The notes below the pieces were generated by a model. That model searched no databases and was not told the DNA's origin. It saw only the letters and a list, made by a program, of their open reading frames with translations. Positions 16,410 to 25,636 of a DNA stretch of 64,000 bases are shown here, in pieces. The stretch's first letter is position 1. Every line of letters begins with the position of its first letter. The stretch spans positions 1,116,001 to 1,180,000 of the forward strand of contig NZ_JBBODE010000002.1 in assembly GCF_038002765.1 (NCBI RefSeq), written 5' to 3'. Source of the DNA: Peribacillus sp. FSL H8-0477 (GTDB lineage: Bacteria > Bacillota > Bacilli > Bacillales > DSM-1321). Both the position numbers and the translations under genes were made by a program.

Positions 16410-17240
16410 ATGAATTTAGTTTATCAGAAAGACGATGGAGTAAAAGAATTTATAAATAAAAATAAAGATATATTTAAAGAAAAACTATTATCAGAAGCAG
16501 TAAATGTACGTAGTAAAATTGAAGAAATCTTATTAATCGGGAATATTGATTTATTAAATAATGCTAATAAATTAACAATGTATATTGTTGAAGAGAGAGA
16601 GGAAGAACTGATTAGCTTTGCCAAACAGGAAGGTGTCGTTTGGGCAACGCATGCGCTTACTCTATCCTTTAAGTTAGAATGGGTCCATGCAATTAGAAGA
16701 ACCATTTGGGATTTTTTCTACCATTATAATCATGTTACTGGTCATTCACAGGATGTAAAACAGTTCTTTAACATGGAAAAGAAAATTAATGATCAAATTG
16801 ATACTTTTTTAAATACTTTTATTGTAAGTTATTCAGATTACAAGGATAAATTGATTAGAAGGCAGAAAGAAATGGTTGAGGATCTATCCGTACCGATTAT
16901 TCCAATTACTCCTACGGTGTGTATTCTCCCATTAATTGGTTCGATTGATTCGTTTAGGACCCAGATAATAGAAGAAAAAGTGCTAATTGAAATCGGTCGA
17001 TTACGGATTCAGACCTTGATTATGGATTTATCTGGAATTGCTAAAATGGAGTCAAACGTTATTGATAATCTCATGAAAATCATTGAAGGCACATCGATGA
17101 TGGGATGTAAAACGACTATTACAGGGCTCCGGCCTGAAATTGTTCGTGAAGTAGTGAACCTTGGTCGTTCTTTTGAAAAGAACGTAGAAACGAAGGGAAC
17201 CTTACAGCAGGCTTTAAAGGATTATTTAATTATTGAATAA
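16410..17240 (+). CDS. RsbR-like STAS domain protein (stressosome paralogue)
   Basis: 276 residues. The N-terminal 150 residues are helical and heme- and metal-motif-free, as in RsbR N-domains; the C-terminal STAS domain (from VPIIPITPTVCILPLIGSID) has the alpha/beta pattern and the two phospho-acceptor regions of RsbR proteins, DLSGIAKME (Ser where RsbR has Thr) and TTITGLRPEIV (Thr). It likely joins stressosomes that control the sigma-B pathway, a family-based inference. AGGGAGG at 16397-16403 selects ATG 16410 over the upstream ATG. Monocistronic with its own terminator. Confidence 0.82.
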   Translation: MNLVYQKDDGVKEFINKNKDIFKEKLLSEAVNVRSKIEEILLIGNIDLLNNANKLTMYIVEEREEELISFAKQEGVVWATHALTLSFKLEWVHAIRRTIWDFFYHYNHVTGHSQDVKQFFNMEKKINDQIDTFLNTFIVSYSDYKDKLIRRQKEMVEDLSVPIIPITPTVCILPLIGSIDSFRTQIIEEKVLIEIGRLRIQTLIMDLSGIAKMESNVIDNLMKIIEGTSMMGCKTTITGLRPEIVREVVNLGRSFEKNVETKGTLQQALKDYLIIE

Positions 17241-17257
17241 TGATATATAGCCAGATC

Positions 17258-17285
17258 AACCAGCTGAATAAGCTGGTTTTTTCAT
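17258..17285 (+). terminator. Terminator of the RsbR-like gene
   Basis: Stem AACCAGCT/AGCTGGTT, 5-nt loop, tail TTTTC. Confidence 0.8.
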
Positions 17286-17341
17286 TTTTCAGGGAAGATT
17301 TGTTGACCAAAATGATTTTGACGCATAGACTATAAGTAAAC

Positions 17342-17361
17342 ATATGAATACTTGCTCATAT
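17342..17361 (+). promoter_or_regulatory. Candidate CadC operator
   Basis: Imperfect inverted repeat ATATGA-N8-TCATAT (17342-17361), 23 nt before the cadC start and next to a likely promoter (TTGACC at about 17303, TAGACT 17 nt later). Position and AT-rich dyad fit an ArsR/SmtB autoregulatory site. Confidence 0.55.
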
Positions 17362-17383
17362 ATAGTTTGTGAAGGGAGTTAAC

Positions 17384-17773
17384 ATGGATACTAATTATGA
17401 TATGAAAAATATAAAAGCAATAGATATTGAAGTGTGCGGACAGACAGTCATCCATCCGGATGTCATTCAGCAGGTGAAGTCGAAGATGCCTGATCATGAA
17501 GCAGTCAAAAATTTAGCGGAACTTTTTAAAATTCTTGGAGATCCTACACGAACAAGAATTCTCTATGCGCTGTATGACTCCGAAATGTGTGTATGTGATT
17601 TAGCTGCTTTATTTTCAATGAGTCAATCATCCATTTCTCATCAGCTGCGGGTGTTAAAACAGGCAAAGCTGGTCAAATATCGTAAAGAGGGAAAAATGGT
17701 TTTTTATTCACTTGCAGATAACCATGTGATAACAATCTTTGAACAGGCATTTCAACATGTAAATGAAGGATAA
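17384..17773 (+). CDS. cadC: ArsR/SmtB-family metal-sensing repressor, CadC-like
   Basis: 129 residues. Winged helix-turn-helix with FKILGDPTRTRILYAL and SMSQSSISHQLRVLKQAKLV. Metal ligands of the CadC type are visible: an N-terminal Cys (EVCG), the alpha-3 pair CVC in SEMCVCDLA, and a C-terminal DNHVITIFEQAFQH with Asp/His of the alpha-5 site. Expected to release DNA on Cd, Pb or Zn. AAGGGAG before ATG 17384 argues against the GTG at 17369. 17 nt upstream of cadA. Confidence 0.93.
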   Translation: MDTNYDMKNIKAIDIEVCGQTVIHPDVIQQVKSKMPDHEAVKNLAELFKILGDPTRTRILYALYDSEMCVCDLAALFSMSQSSISHQLRVLKQAKLVKYRKEGKMVFYSLADNHVITIFEQAFQHVNEG

Positions 17774-17790
17774 CGCCAGGAGGTGAGGAA

Positions 17791-20142
17791 ATGGCTGAAT
17801 CAGGAGTAAAAAAAGAGTATCTTTTAGAGGGCTTAGATTGTGCTAATTGTGCAGCGAAAATCGAAAGAAATGTGAGTGGATTAACGGGTGTAACAAATTG
17901 TTCCGTTAATTTTGCAACAAAGACTCTTAAGCTAGAGACCGAACCAGATGAAACTGGACAGATTATCGCTTCTACGGAAAGCATGATTAAAAAGCTAGAA
18001 CCTGATGTGAAAATGAAAGATAAAAGTAAACCCGTTTCGTCTCGTCAGACGTTTTATCTAGAAGGCTTGGATTGCGCGAACTGCGCTATGAAAATTGAAA
18101 AACAAGCCGGTTTATTAACGGGTGTGTCAACGTCACATGTCGATTTTGTTTCAAAGAAACTTATTTTAGGTACTGAAAAATCCTACGATCTATCCGCTGA
18201 GGTTAGTGAGATTGTCAGAAAGCTAGAGCCTGATGTCGTGGTAATTCCAGAACAGGACTATAAGTCAGCGAAGGAAGATACTCATAATCACGGATCTTCA
18301 GGAATAAAAGTTCTATTGATGAGAATTGCGGCAAGTGCAGTGTTAACGTCCATTGCTGTTTTTGCTGGTCTGCCACTTTTCGCGGAACTTAGTTTATTTA
18401 TACTAGCATATATCTTTGTCGGCGGTGATGTACTGCTGAAAGCCGGTAGAAACATATTCCGAGGTCAAGTGTTTGATGAAAATTTTCTTATGGCGATTGC
18501 GACCTTAGGCGCCTTTGCTATTGGAGAATACCCTGAAGCAGTGGCTGTTATGTTATTTTATCAGGTAGGTGAGCTGTTCCAGAGCCTGGCTGTGAATAAA
18601 TCTCGAAGGTCCATTAGTGCTTTAATGAACATTCGTCCAGAATATGCAAATTTAACTACAAAAGATGGCACAATTAAGGTGTCGCCAGAAGAGGTTCATA
18701 TTGGTGATTTAATTCTGGTCAAACCTGGTGAGAAATTTCCTTTAGACGGAGTCGTAACATATGGCAATGCTGCTGTAGATACCTCGGCACTTACCGGTGA
18801 GTCCATTCCTCGGGATGTGGAAGCAGGCAGTGAGGTTTTGAGCGGCTTTATTAATAAAGATGGGGTTGTAACCGTAAAGGTCCAGAAAGAATTCAGTGAA
18901 TCAGCGGTTTCAAAAATCCTAGAGCTAGTAGAAAATGCAAGCAGTAAAAAGGCACCAACAGAGAATTTTATTACTAAATTTGCCCGCTATTATACACCGG
19001 TTGTAGTAATAACGGCCCTGATACTTGCAGTAATACCTCCATTGTTCATCACAGATGCGCTGTTTTCTGATTGGATCTACCGTGCATTAGTTTTCCTTGT
19101 GATTTCTTGTCCGTGTGCACTTGTTGTTTCTATTCCTCTAGGATTCTTTGGAGGAATCGGGGGTGCTTCTAAAAAAGGGATTTTAATCAAAGGAAGCAAT
19201 TATTTAGAAGCGCTTAACGATGTAAAATATGTTGTTTTTGATAAAACGGGAACGCTGACTAAAGGTGTTTTTGAAGTGACGGAAATTGCCGCAGCGGCTG
19301 AATTTTCTAATGAAGAATTACTAGAATATGCAGCCTTCGCCGAAGTTCATTCAAGCCACCCTATTGCGTTATCCATAAAAAAAGCATATGGAAAAACAGT
19401 AGATGAGAAGATGCTGCAGGATTATCTAGAAGTAGCTGGCCAAGGAATTAAGGTTACTGCTGAAGGAAGGGAAATTCTTGCTGGTAACCGTAAATTGATG
19501 ATTGAAGAGAAAATCAACTTTGCGGAACCCAAAGAAGGTACAGTTGTTCATGTAGCGGTTGATAGAAAGTATGCTGGATACATCTTGATCTCAGATCAGG
19601 AAAAAGATGATGCGAAAACAGCGATTCAGCAACTGAAGGCATTAGGCATTAAGAAGACAATTATGTTGACTGGAGATGCAAAAGGGGTAGGAGAAGCAGT
19701 TGGGAAGAATCTTGGGATTGATGAAGTTTATGCCGAGCTGCTTCCACATCAGAAGGTCGAAGAACTAGAAAAACTATTTGAACGGAAATCTCCGAAGGAA
19801 AAATTAATCTTTGTTGGAGATGGAATTAATGATACACCCGTTCTTGCAAGAGCTGATATTGGTATAGCTATGGGAGGACTTGGTTCAGATGCGGCAATTG
19901 AAGCAGCAGATATCGTCATTATGACAGATGAACCCTCTAAAATAGCAGAGGCACTTAAGCTCGCCAGACGTACCAAAGGGATCGTTTGGCAAAACATCAT
20001 TTTTGCTTTAGGCGTTAAAGCGATTTTCCTACTTCTTGGCGCATTTGGAATTGCAACCATGTGGGAAGCCGTATTCTCCGATGTAGGAGTAACTGTCCTT
20101 GCCGTGCTTAACTCAATGCGTGTACTGAAAGTGAAAAATTAA
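17791..20142 (+). CDS. cadA: Cadmium/zinc/lead-exporting P1B-type ATPase
   Basis: 783 residues. Two N-terminal heavy-metal-associated domains with GLDCANC (Cys17/Cys20 and Cys95/Cys98), then membrane helices, the transport motif CPC (440-442, in SCPCALVVSIP), the phosphorylation motif DKTGTLT (Asp484), the HP motif SSHPIALS and GDGINDTPVLARADIGIAMG. The CPC with SP-type second-half helices marks the Zn/Cd/Pb subgroup. AGGAGGTGAGG precedes ATG 17791. In an operon with its repressor cadC. Confidence 0.95.
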   Translation: MAESGVKKEYLLEGLDCANCAAKIERNVSGLTGVTNCSVNFATKTLKLETEPDETGQIIASTESMIKKLEPDVKMKDKSKPVSSRQTFYLEGLDCANCAMKIEKQAGLLTGVSTSHVDFVSKKLILGTEKSYDLSAEVSEIVRKLEPDVVVIPEQDYKSAKEDTHNHGSSGIKVLLMRIAASAVLTSIAVFAGLPLFAELSLFILAYIFVGGDVLLKAGRNIFRGQVFDENFLMAIATLGAFAIGEYPEAVAVMLFYQVGELFQSLAVNKSRRSISALMNIRPEYANLTTKDGTIKVSPEEVHIGDLILVKPGEKFPLDGVVTYGNAAVDTSALTGESIPRDVEAGSEVLSGFINKDGVVTVKVQKEFSESAVSKILELVENASSKKAPTENFITKFARYYTPVVVITALILAVIPPLFITDALFSDWIYRALVFLVISCPCALVVSIPLGFFGGIGGASKKGILIKGSNYLEALNDVKYVVFDKTGTLTKGVFEVTEIAAAAEFSNEELLEYAAFAEVHSSHPIALSIKKAYGKTVDEKMLQDYLEVAGQGIKVTAEGREILAGNRKLMIEEKINFAEPKEGTVVHVAVDRKYAGYILISDQEKDDAKTAIQQLKALGIKKTIMLTGDAKGVGEAVGKNLGIDEVYAELLPHQKVEELEKLFERKSPKEKLIFVGDGINDTPVLARADIGIAMGGLGSDAAIEAADIVIMTDEPSKIAEALKLARRTKGIVWQNIIFALGVKAIFLLLGAFGIATMWEAVFSDVGVTVLAVLNSMRVLKVKN

Positions 20143-20147
20143 CATAG

Positions 20148-20192
20148 AAATCGAGTGTAGAATCGTTCTGATTTTACACTCGATTTTTTGTT
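20148..20192 (+). terminator. Terminator of cadCA
   Basis: 17-bp stem with one mismatch, from AAATCGAGTGTAGAATC to GATTTTACACTCGATTT, followed by TTTTG. Strong. Confidence 0.92.
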
Positions 20193-20261
20193 GTTAGTTG
20201 CGGATAATAAAAAAATGTTTTATAGTATTTACAAGAAAAAAATGGAATTGGAGGGTTTTAT

Positions 20262-20534
20262 ATTAAAAGATTATCTGCCATTTTTTTATCACTTGTAATA
20301 ATCCTTGGTTTTACATTGATGACAAATGAAACAGCGGACGCCAGACCGAATAAAAATAAATCATATAAAAATTGTATGGCATTAAATAATGTATATAAGG
20401 GGGGCGTGGCAAAATCTCGAACAACTAAAAATAAGGGAGCCAAAATAAAAAACAAACCATTTGTCTCTAAAACACTCTATAATAAAAATAAAAAAAATGA
20501 CCGTGATAAAGATGGAATAGCATGTGAACGATAA
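20262..20534 (+). CDS. Secreted excalibur-domain protein with an apparent ATT start
   Basis: 90 residues. The C-terminus (YKNCMALNNVYKGGV ... NKNDRDKDGIACE) is an excalibur calcium-binding domain with its DxDxDGxxCE motif and two Cys. A shorter frame begins at TTG 20316, but upstream the same frame encodes a textbook signal peptide (Lys-Arg, hydrophobic core SAIFLSLVIILGF, cleavage near TADA) preceded by GGAGGG at 20250-20255. No ATG, GTG or TTG exists between the upstream stop (20223) and 20316; ATT at 20262 has the right spacing. Function: probably cell-surface Ca2+ binding. Confidence 0.8.
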   Translation: MKRLSAIFLSLVIILGFTLMTNETADARPNKNKSYKNCMALNNVYKGGVAKSRTTKNKGAKIKNKPFVSKTLYNKNKKNDRDKDGIACER

Positions 20535-20536
20535 GT

Positions 20537-20594
20537 GCGCTAGATGCTCATGTTAAGGAACAGACAAACATGATGCTTCAAGCGCCTTTTTTGT
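20537..20594 (+). terminator. Probable terminator of the excalibur gene
   Basis: Imperfect stem with outer arms GCGCT/AGCGC and an inner region around CTCATGTT/AACATGA, followed by CTTTTTTTG. Confidence 0.5.
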
Positions 20595-20597
20595 TTT

Positions 20598-20860
20598 CAT
20601 TTTCTAAGGCAACCCATCTAAAAAAATCTCACCATCCTGTGCACTTCGGGCTTATAGAAAAATACATACTTTGAAACATGTGCTGGTCGATTATAGCTAG
20701 ATTAAGAAAAGAGTGTGTGCAGAAATGAGGGAATGCTGTGCACTTCGGGCTTAAAGGTGTGCAGAACAGCCTTAAAACTGTGCAAAACAGACCAAAAAGT
20801 GTGCAAAAGCATTTTGAACCTCCGGAGAAATAGGGGTAATTAGGGTTTACGACTAAAGTG
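20598..20860. other. Non-coding stretch holding a 21-nt-periodic repeat
   Basis: No gene seen between the two terminators. It contains an isolated repeat unit at 20638-20654 and five phased units at 20716-20820. Confidence 0.7.
20716..20820 (+). repeat. Array of five degenerate 21-nt units beginning TGTGCA
   Basis: TGTGCA recurs at 20716, 20737, 20758, 20779 and 20800, exactly 21 nt apart. The unit bodies differ (GAAATGAGG, CTTCGGGCTTA, GAACAGCCTTA, AAACAGACC, AAAGCATTTT) but alternate related forms. The 17-mer TGTGCACTTCGGGCTTA at 20737 also occurs at 20638. A related array in the opposite direction is at 36351-36460. Confidence 0.85.
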
Positions 20861-20892
20861 AAAAAGAAAAACTGCCGAGGATTCCTCGACAG
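20861..20892 (-). terminator. Terminator of the neutral protease gene
   Basis: Minus-strand stem CTGTCGAGG/CCTCGGCAG (one mismatch), 3-nt loop, followed by TTTTTCTTTTT. Confidence 0.85.
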
Positions 20893-20920
20893 CTGTTACG
20901 GGTAGAGTGATATTGATTAG

Positions 20921-22549
20921 TCAGTTTACACCGACCGCTGTAAATGCATTTTTGACTGTGGTCGTAGCTGCACTTGTGGATCCATATAAATCAGATGCTG
21001 ATTGCACAAGTGCTGCCCGAGCTTGCGAGAAGGTAGACCAAGAGGTCAAATAGACCGTATTCGCTCTGTAAAAAATTGCTCCCAATTTATCCACACCAAT
21101 TCCAGTAACGGACACGTTATGATGGGTACCGCCGGCTGCAATTAAATAGGCAGCTTTATTAATAATCCCGCTGTTTGTGTGTACTCCACCGTTATCCCCT
21201 GTTCCTATATAACGATTCTCATAATAATCCGGGTCACCATTTAAGGCAGGGTTTTCCATCGAACGCAACGCATCACCGGAAGTATTCGGTGTGTAGATGT
21301 CTTCTCCAATTAAATAGTCAGCTTCACCTGCTTGGTATTTAAATTCGACGACCGTTCCAAATATATCAGAAATGGCTTCGTTTAATGCACCTGATTCATT
21401 TTGATAGATTAAGTTTGATTCAGTTGATGTGACCGCATGAGTCAACTCATGGGCAACGACATCAAGACCGCCCGATAACGGAATAAAGGTAGTTCCGTCG
21501 CCATCACCATATACCATCTGTGAACCATTCCAAAAAGCATTATTATAGTTGCGGCTATAATGGACGGTCGATTTAATGATTGCACCGCTGCCATTATAAG
21601 AATTACGATTAAATGTGGATTTATAATAATCATACGTTTTTCCAGCATAGTAGTGAGCGTCGACGGCAGCTTTGTTAGTAGTTGCGGTAAACGCATTGCT
21701 TGTATTGCTTACAAGTGTTCCTGGGAGGCTTGTCCGATTATTCGCGTTATAAGTGAAAATCCCATTGCCGCGAGTATTGTCTTGTAAATAGTAACTTCCA
21801 CTTGCGAGCGTTGTATTTAATGGGGAAACAGCATTATTTAATACGCCTGTTCCACTTCCGACTGCATTACTGCCAGTCACTTCGTGAAGTGTATTGTACT
21901 TATTTAAAATTTCACCCGTAGTGACAGCGATGAAATAATAATAGTTTCCCGGTTCAGGATCAAGGAAATTTAGATTTACCTTAAAAGCAAAATTCGCCTT
22001 GTCGCCATCTGCATAGACAACTAGTTCAGTAGTAGGCGATTGCTCATAGTCTGGGACAAATCCTAAATCAGTTTCAGCTAGCTTAACAGCTTCTGCTGAA
22101 CGGATACCCTTTTTAGATTTTTTTCCTAATTTGTCTTCAAGATTGGCTTCAACTGTTCCAGAAACAACAGTCAACACACCTTTTTTATCAATAACTGCGG
22201 CCTGAGTAGATCCCCAAACTGGTACGCCTTCAAAAGTCTGCTGAAGCTTTAATATCGTGTTGCCAAGTTCATCTGTGCTTTGCTTCTGAATGATAAAGGA
22301 GTCTTTCGCCTTCTTTTTACCTATCTTATAGGCGTTTTTATTTTTCTCGAAAAAGGCTAGAAGGATATCTTCGGCTTTGTCTGAGGAAGGCTCAGACAAA
22401 TTACCAGCTTTAAATTCTAACGAATCCTTCTTCTTGTTATACCGTTCTTCGCTCAACACATTTTTTGCTGCGAAAGCTTGTTGCTGGGGAATAACAGAAA
22501 ATAATAATCCAACAGATAATGCCGTTCCTAACAATACTCTACCCTTCAT
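20921..22549 (-). CDS. nprE: Bacillolysin, extracellular neutral metalloprotease (peptidase family M4)
   Basis: 542 residues, preproenzyme length. Signal peptide [17 protein letters not shown] to AFA; a propeptide with FTP and PepSY-type sequence to about residue 220; then the thermolysin-type catalytic domain. HELTH with downstream [16 protein letters not shown] supplies the zinc ligands (His, His, Glu) and catalytic Glu; [13 protein letters not shown] and the C-terminal His region complete the active site. The ATG follows GAAGGAG. Degrades extracellular protein; typically expressed after exponential growth. Confidence 0.95.
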   Translation of the reverse strand: MKGRVLLGTALSVGLLFSVIPQQQAFAAKNVLSEERYNKKKDSLEFKAGNLSEPSSDKAEDILLAFFEKNKNAYKIGKKKAKDSFIIQKQSTDELGNTILKLQQTFEGVPVWGSTQAAVIDKKGVLTVVSGTVEANLEDKLGKKSKKGIRSAEAVKLAETDLGFVPDYEQSPTTELVVYADGDKANFAFKVNLNFLDPEPGNYYYFIAVTTGEILNKYNTLHEVTGSNAVGSGTGVLNNAVSPLNTTLASGSYYLQDNTRGNGIFTYNANNRTSLPGTLVSNTSNAFTATTNKAAVDAHYYAGKTYDYYKSTFNRNSYNGSGAIIKSTVHYSRNYNNAFWNGSQMVYGDGDGTTFIPLSGGLDVVAHELTHAVTSTESNLIYQNESGALNEAISDIFGTVVEFKYQAGEADYLIGEDIYTPNTSGDALRSMENPALNGDPDYYENRYIGTGDNGGVHTNSGIINKAAYLIAAGGTHHNVSVTGIGVDKLGAIFYRANTVYLTSWSTFSQARAALVQSASDLYGSTSAATTTVKNAFTAVGVN

Positions 22550-22773
22550 ACGTTCAACTCCTTCATCAGATTAGTCTATTTTTATATCAATTTTCAAAAA
22601 TAGACAAACCCCTAAAGTCCAGAAAAAAGAGTTCTTTTTAGCGTATTTAAACGAAAAATATAATATTTAATAGAAATCTTTCAGTTGAATATTCCTCTGG
22701 TTATATTTATTCACTTTCACTATAATTGGTAATATATAGAATAGCAGAATTTAAATAAAGATAGTTGGGAGAT

Positions 22774-23826
22774 ATGGGATTGATAAAAAATAGACTATAC
22801 CTAGCCAGTTCAATTGTTGTAATCTTATTTCTGGTAATCTTTGGAAAAGAAGTTAGTGCTGCGAGTAGTGAATCTCAAGGGAAATCGAAACATAAGCCAA
22901 TAACGGTTACGGTTACGGGAGATATATTATTAGATAAGAGTGTAGGGGAAAGAATTAAAGAGTTTGGAGTCGATTACCCCTTCAAATCAGTGGGGCCGAT
23001 ATTAAAGAAAAGTGATCTTACGGCAGGAAATCTAGAAACGTCAGTTACGGTTAGAGGGACCGCTCAACAAAAGCAGTTCACATTCCGCTCTAAGCCGAGG
23101 ACATTAAAGGGCGTGTATAATGCAGGTTTTGACATGGTTAGTTTAGCGAATAACCATACGCTGGATTACGGACAGATAGGACTTACTGATACAATGGCTA
23201 ATTTGAAAAAATATAAAATTGGCTATAGCGGCGCAGGAAAGAATGAAAAAGAAGCGTTTCAGGCGTATCAGAAAGTAGTCAATGGGAAGAAAATTGCGAT
23301 TTTGGGCATCAGCAGAGTTCTTCCAGAAACAAGCTGGATGGCAGGAATATCTAAACCAGGATTGGCAAGCGGTTATTCACCTGAACCGATGATGAAATAT
23401 GTGAAGAAAGCAGTAAAAAGCTCTGATTATACGATAGTCATGATTCACTGGAACAAAGAAAGTACGGATTATCCGGAGGCTTATGCCCGTGAAATGGCGA
23501 AGAAGTTTATTGATGCTGGAGTAGATGCAGTGGTAGGCAGTCATAGTCATACGTTAATGGGAATTGATTATTATAAAAATAAACCAATTTTCTATAGTAT
23601 GGGTAATTTTGTGTTTACGTCTTCGAGTGCTAAAAGCTCGGAAACAATGATGGCGACTATAACCTTTGATAATAACAAAGTAGGTATTAAGCTTATCCCT
23701 GCAAAAATAGTAAATGGACAGCCAAAGCTGATGAACGATGCCTATAATCAGAAAGTGATCAAGAAGTTGAATGGTTTATCAACCCGTGCGAAGATCTCAA
23801 AGAGTGGAAAGGTTAGTAAAAGGTAA
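22774..23826 (+). CDS. CapA/PgsA-type metallophosphatase-like protein
   Basis: 350 residues. N-terminal signal or anchor helix (YLASSIVVILFLVIFG), then the PGA_cap fold: VTVTGDILLDKSVG, AGNLETSV, MVSLANNHTLDYG, MIHWNKE and VDAVVGSHSHTLMGIDYY, which together carry the metal-binding Asp, Asn and His residues of calcineurin-like enzymes. In PgsA/CapA the protein acts in poly-gamma-glutamate export or anchoring; with no pgsBC next to it, this stand-alone form may do something else at the cell surface. GGGAGA upstream selects ATG 22774 over TTG 22765. Confidence 0.88.
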   Translation: MGLIKNRLYLASSIVVILFLVIFGKEVSAASSESQGKSKHKPITVTVTGDILLDKSVGERIKEFGVDYPFKSVGPILKKSDLTAGNLETSVTVRGTAQQKQFTFRSKPRTLKGVYNAGFDMVSLANNHTLDYGQIGLTDTMANLKKYKIGYSGAGKNEKEAFQAYQKVVNGKKIAILGISRVLPETSWMAGISKPGLASGYSPEPMMKYVKKAVKSSDYTIVMIHWNKESTDYPEAYAREMAKKFIDAGVDAVVGSHSHTLMGIDYYKNKPIFYSMGNFVFTSSSAKSSETMMATITFDNNKVGIKLIPAKIVNGQPKLMNDAYNQKVIKKLNGLSTRAKISKSGKVSKR

Positions 23827-23884
23827 GGTCTCTTTTCATCTAAAGATTGGGATACTAAGAATATGGTAAGAGAGGCAACTAATT

Positions 23885-25636
23885 ATGAAATCTAGGTTAG
23901 CCCCATTTAATTCATTAAGAAATCAAATTTCCATTGTCTTTATTCTGGTAATGATTATTGTTTTAGGAATTGTAAGTATTTTAACTTTTAACTTAGTGGG
24001 AGTCATGCTAAAAACGAATGCTGAAAAGCAAATCCAACAAACTGCCGTCCAGGCAAATGGGCGATTTGATACGTTATATCAACAAATTGACATGTTGACA
24101 AATCAGGTTGTAACAAATGAAACCGTTCAAACACTTATGCAAAATATAATGAATGGAGAAGAACTAGAAGAAGTTGAACTCCAACAACGTCAATCTTTAT
24201 TGAAAGTAGTCAATACATTTCCGGCCTATTCAAAAGGTATTCATTCTTTTGAGTTATATACAGCTGACAAAATCAGACTGTTTCCGATGGATAAAAAAAA
24301 ATTAACTGCACGAATTGAACCGAGTTGGATTGAAAAGGCCAATTCTGCTAAAGGCCAGCTTGTCTGGATTGGGGATGACTTGAAATATCCCGATTCCTTT
24401 CTAGCTATACGTAGAGTAAGCATAATGAACCAATCGTTCTCCGGAGGCGGATACTTACTAGTAAGAGTGGAACGCAGTTATTTACAATTTTTAGAGGTAG
24501 ATGGGGAGAGTCAGGGAAATGAGACTCATATTCTACTAGATAGTATGGACAATCCAATTAGTGATAGTTATGAAGGAGATAGTAAGAAGCTCATCAATGA
24601 ATACCGCCGCACCATTAGCGTCAACAAAAAGGATTTTCTAATCATCAAACATACATCTGAAATCACAGGCTGGACGCTTTTTATCTTAACACCCGTTGAT
24701 GAACTGACTAGAGGATTCACCAGTTTAAAGATAGCCATTTTAATATCTGGTATTATTGGTTTTCTAATTTTTATCTTTTCATCGATCTTTATTTCAACGA
24801 TGATAACGAGGCCAATCTTCAACTTAACTAAAGCAATGAAACACGCAACAGAGGGTGAGCTGGTGACAAATCCAGATACTTCATCAACGCTTGAAATCAT
24901 GGAATTAAATCAAACGTATAATCAGATGGTCGAAAATACAAATTATTTGATTCAGGTTGTCTATGAAAAGGAAATAATGAGAAGCCGAACTGAGTTGGAA
25001 GCCTTACAAGCCCAAATAAATCCACATTTCCTATATAACACGCTGAACGCCTTTTACTGGTCGCTTATCGAAAAGGAAGAGGAAGAGCTTGCCGAGAATG
25101 TTGTTGCCATGTCAGATCTCTTTCGGTACACGATCAGTCATCCCAAGAAGGATGATTGGGTGACTGTTGGAGAAGAACTAGAACAAATTGAAAGATACAT
25201 GAAGTTAATGAAGATGCGGTTTGGAGATCGGTTGATTTGGCGGATAACCGCACCAGAGGATAGTTTAAAGATCGAAATACCAAAACTTATCATTCAACCA
25301 TTAGTTGAAAATGCAATTCTACATGGTATTGGAAATCAATTAGGTACAGGTACCGTGTTTGTTAAGTTGGAAAGGTTCCCCAATAACATAAGAATTTCAG
25401 TTATAGATGATGGACCAGGGATGAGTAAGCAAACAGTTGAAAGTATTCAAGAATCAATTGAGGGAATAACTTCTTCAGTAAAGAAGAATGGCATGGCACT
25501 TGTAAACGTCAATAAGCGACTGCGCCTCTACTACAATGATGACCCTGAGGCAGGACTCTCGATAACGAGCCAATTAGGCCAAGGGACCTGCGTTTCCTTT
25601 AGAATACCTATTAAAAGGGGCTTTTATGATGGCTGA
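23885..25636 (+). CDS. Sensor histidine kinase, YesM/LytS-type
   Basis: 583 residues. Transmembrane helix at about 18-40, extracytoplasmic sensor to about 280, second helix (IAILISGIIGFLIFIFSSIFIS), HAMP domain, then the His_kinase domain with the phospho-acceptor in ALQAQINPHFLYNTLNAFYW and an ATPase part with PLVENAILHGI and VIDDGPGM. Overlaps the response-regulator gene by 11 nt. In Geobacillus xylan loci an equivalent pair (xynD-xynC) senses xylo-oligosaccharides; that role is inferred here from the GH52 enzyme downstream. Confidence 0.92.
   Translation: MKSRLAPFNSLRNQISIVFILVMIIVLGIVSILTFNLVGVMLKTNAEKQIQQTAVQANGRFDTLYQQIDMLTNQVVTNETVQTLMQNIMNGEELEEVELQQRQSLLKVVNTFPAYSKGIHSFELYTADKIRLFPMDKKKLTARIEPSWIEKANSAKGQLVWIGDDLKYPDSFLAIRRVSIMNQSFSGGGYLLVRVERSYLQFLEVDGESQGNETHILLDSMDNPISDSYEGDSKKLINEYRRTISVNKKDFLIIKHTSEITGWTLFILTPVDELTRGFTSLKIAILISGIIGFLIFIFSSIFISTMITRPIFNLTKAMKHATEGELVTNPDTSSTLEIMELNQTYNQMVENTNYLIQVVYEKEIMRSRTELEALQAQINPHFLYNTLNAFYWSLIEKEEEELAENVVAMSDLFRYTISHPKKDDWVTVGEELEQIERYMKLMKMRFGDRLIWRITAPEDSLKIEIPKLIIQPLVENAILHGIGNQLGTGTVFVKLERFPNNIRISVIDDGPGMSKQTVESIQESIEGITSSVKKNGMALVNVNKRLRLYYNDDPEAGLSITSQLGQGTCVSFRIPIKRGFYDG

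Noticed and set aside
20716..20820. CRISPR array
   Set aside because: Anchors are only 6 nt, the period is 21 nt and unit bodies are related to each other; there are no cas genes.
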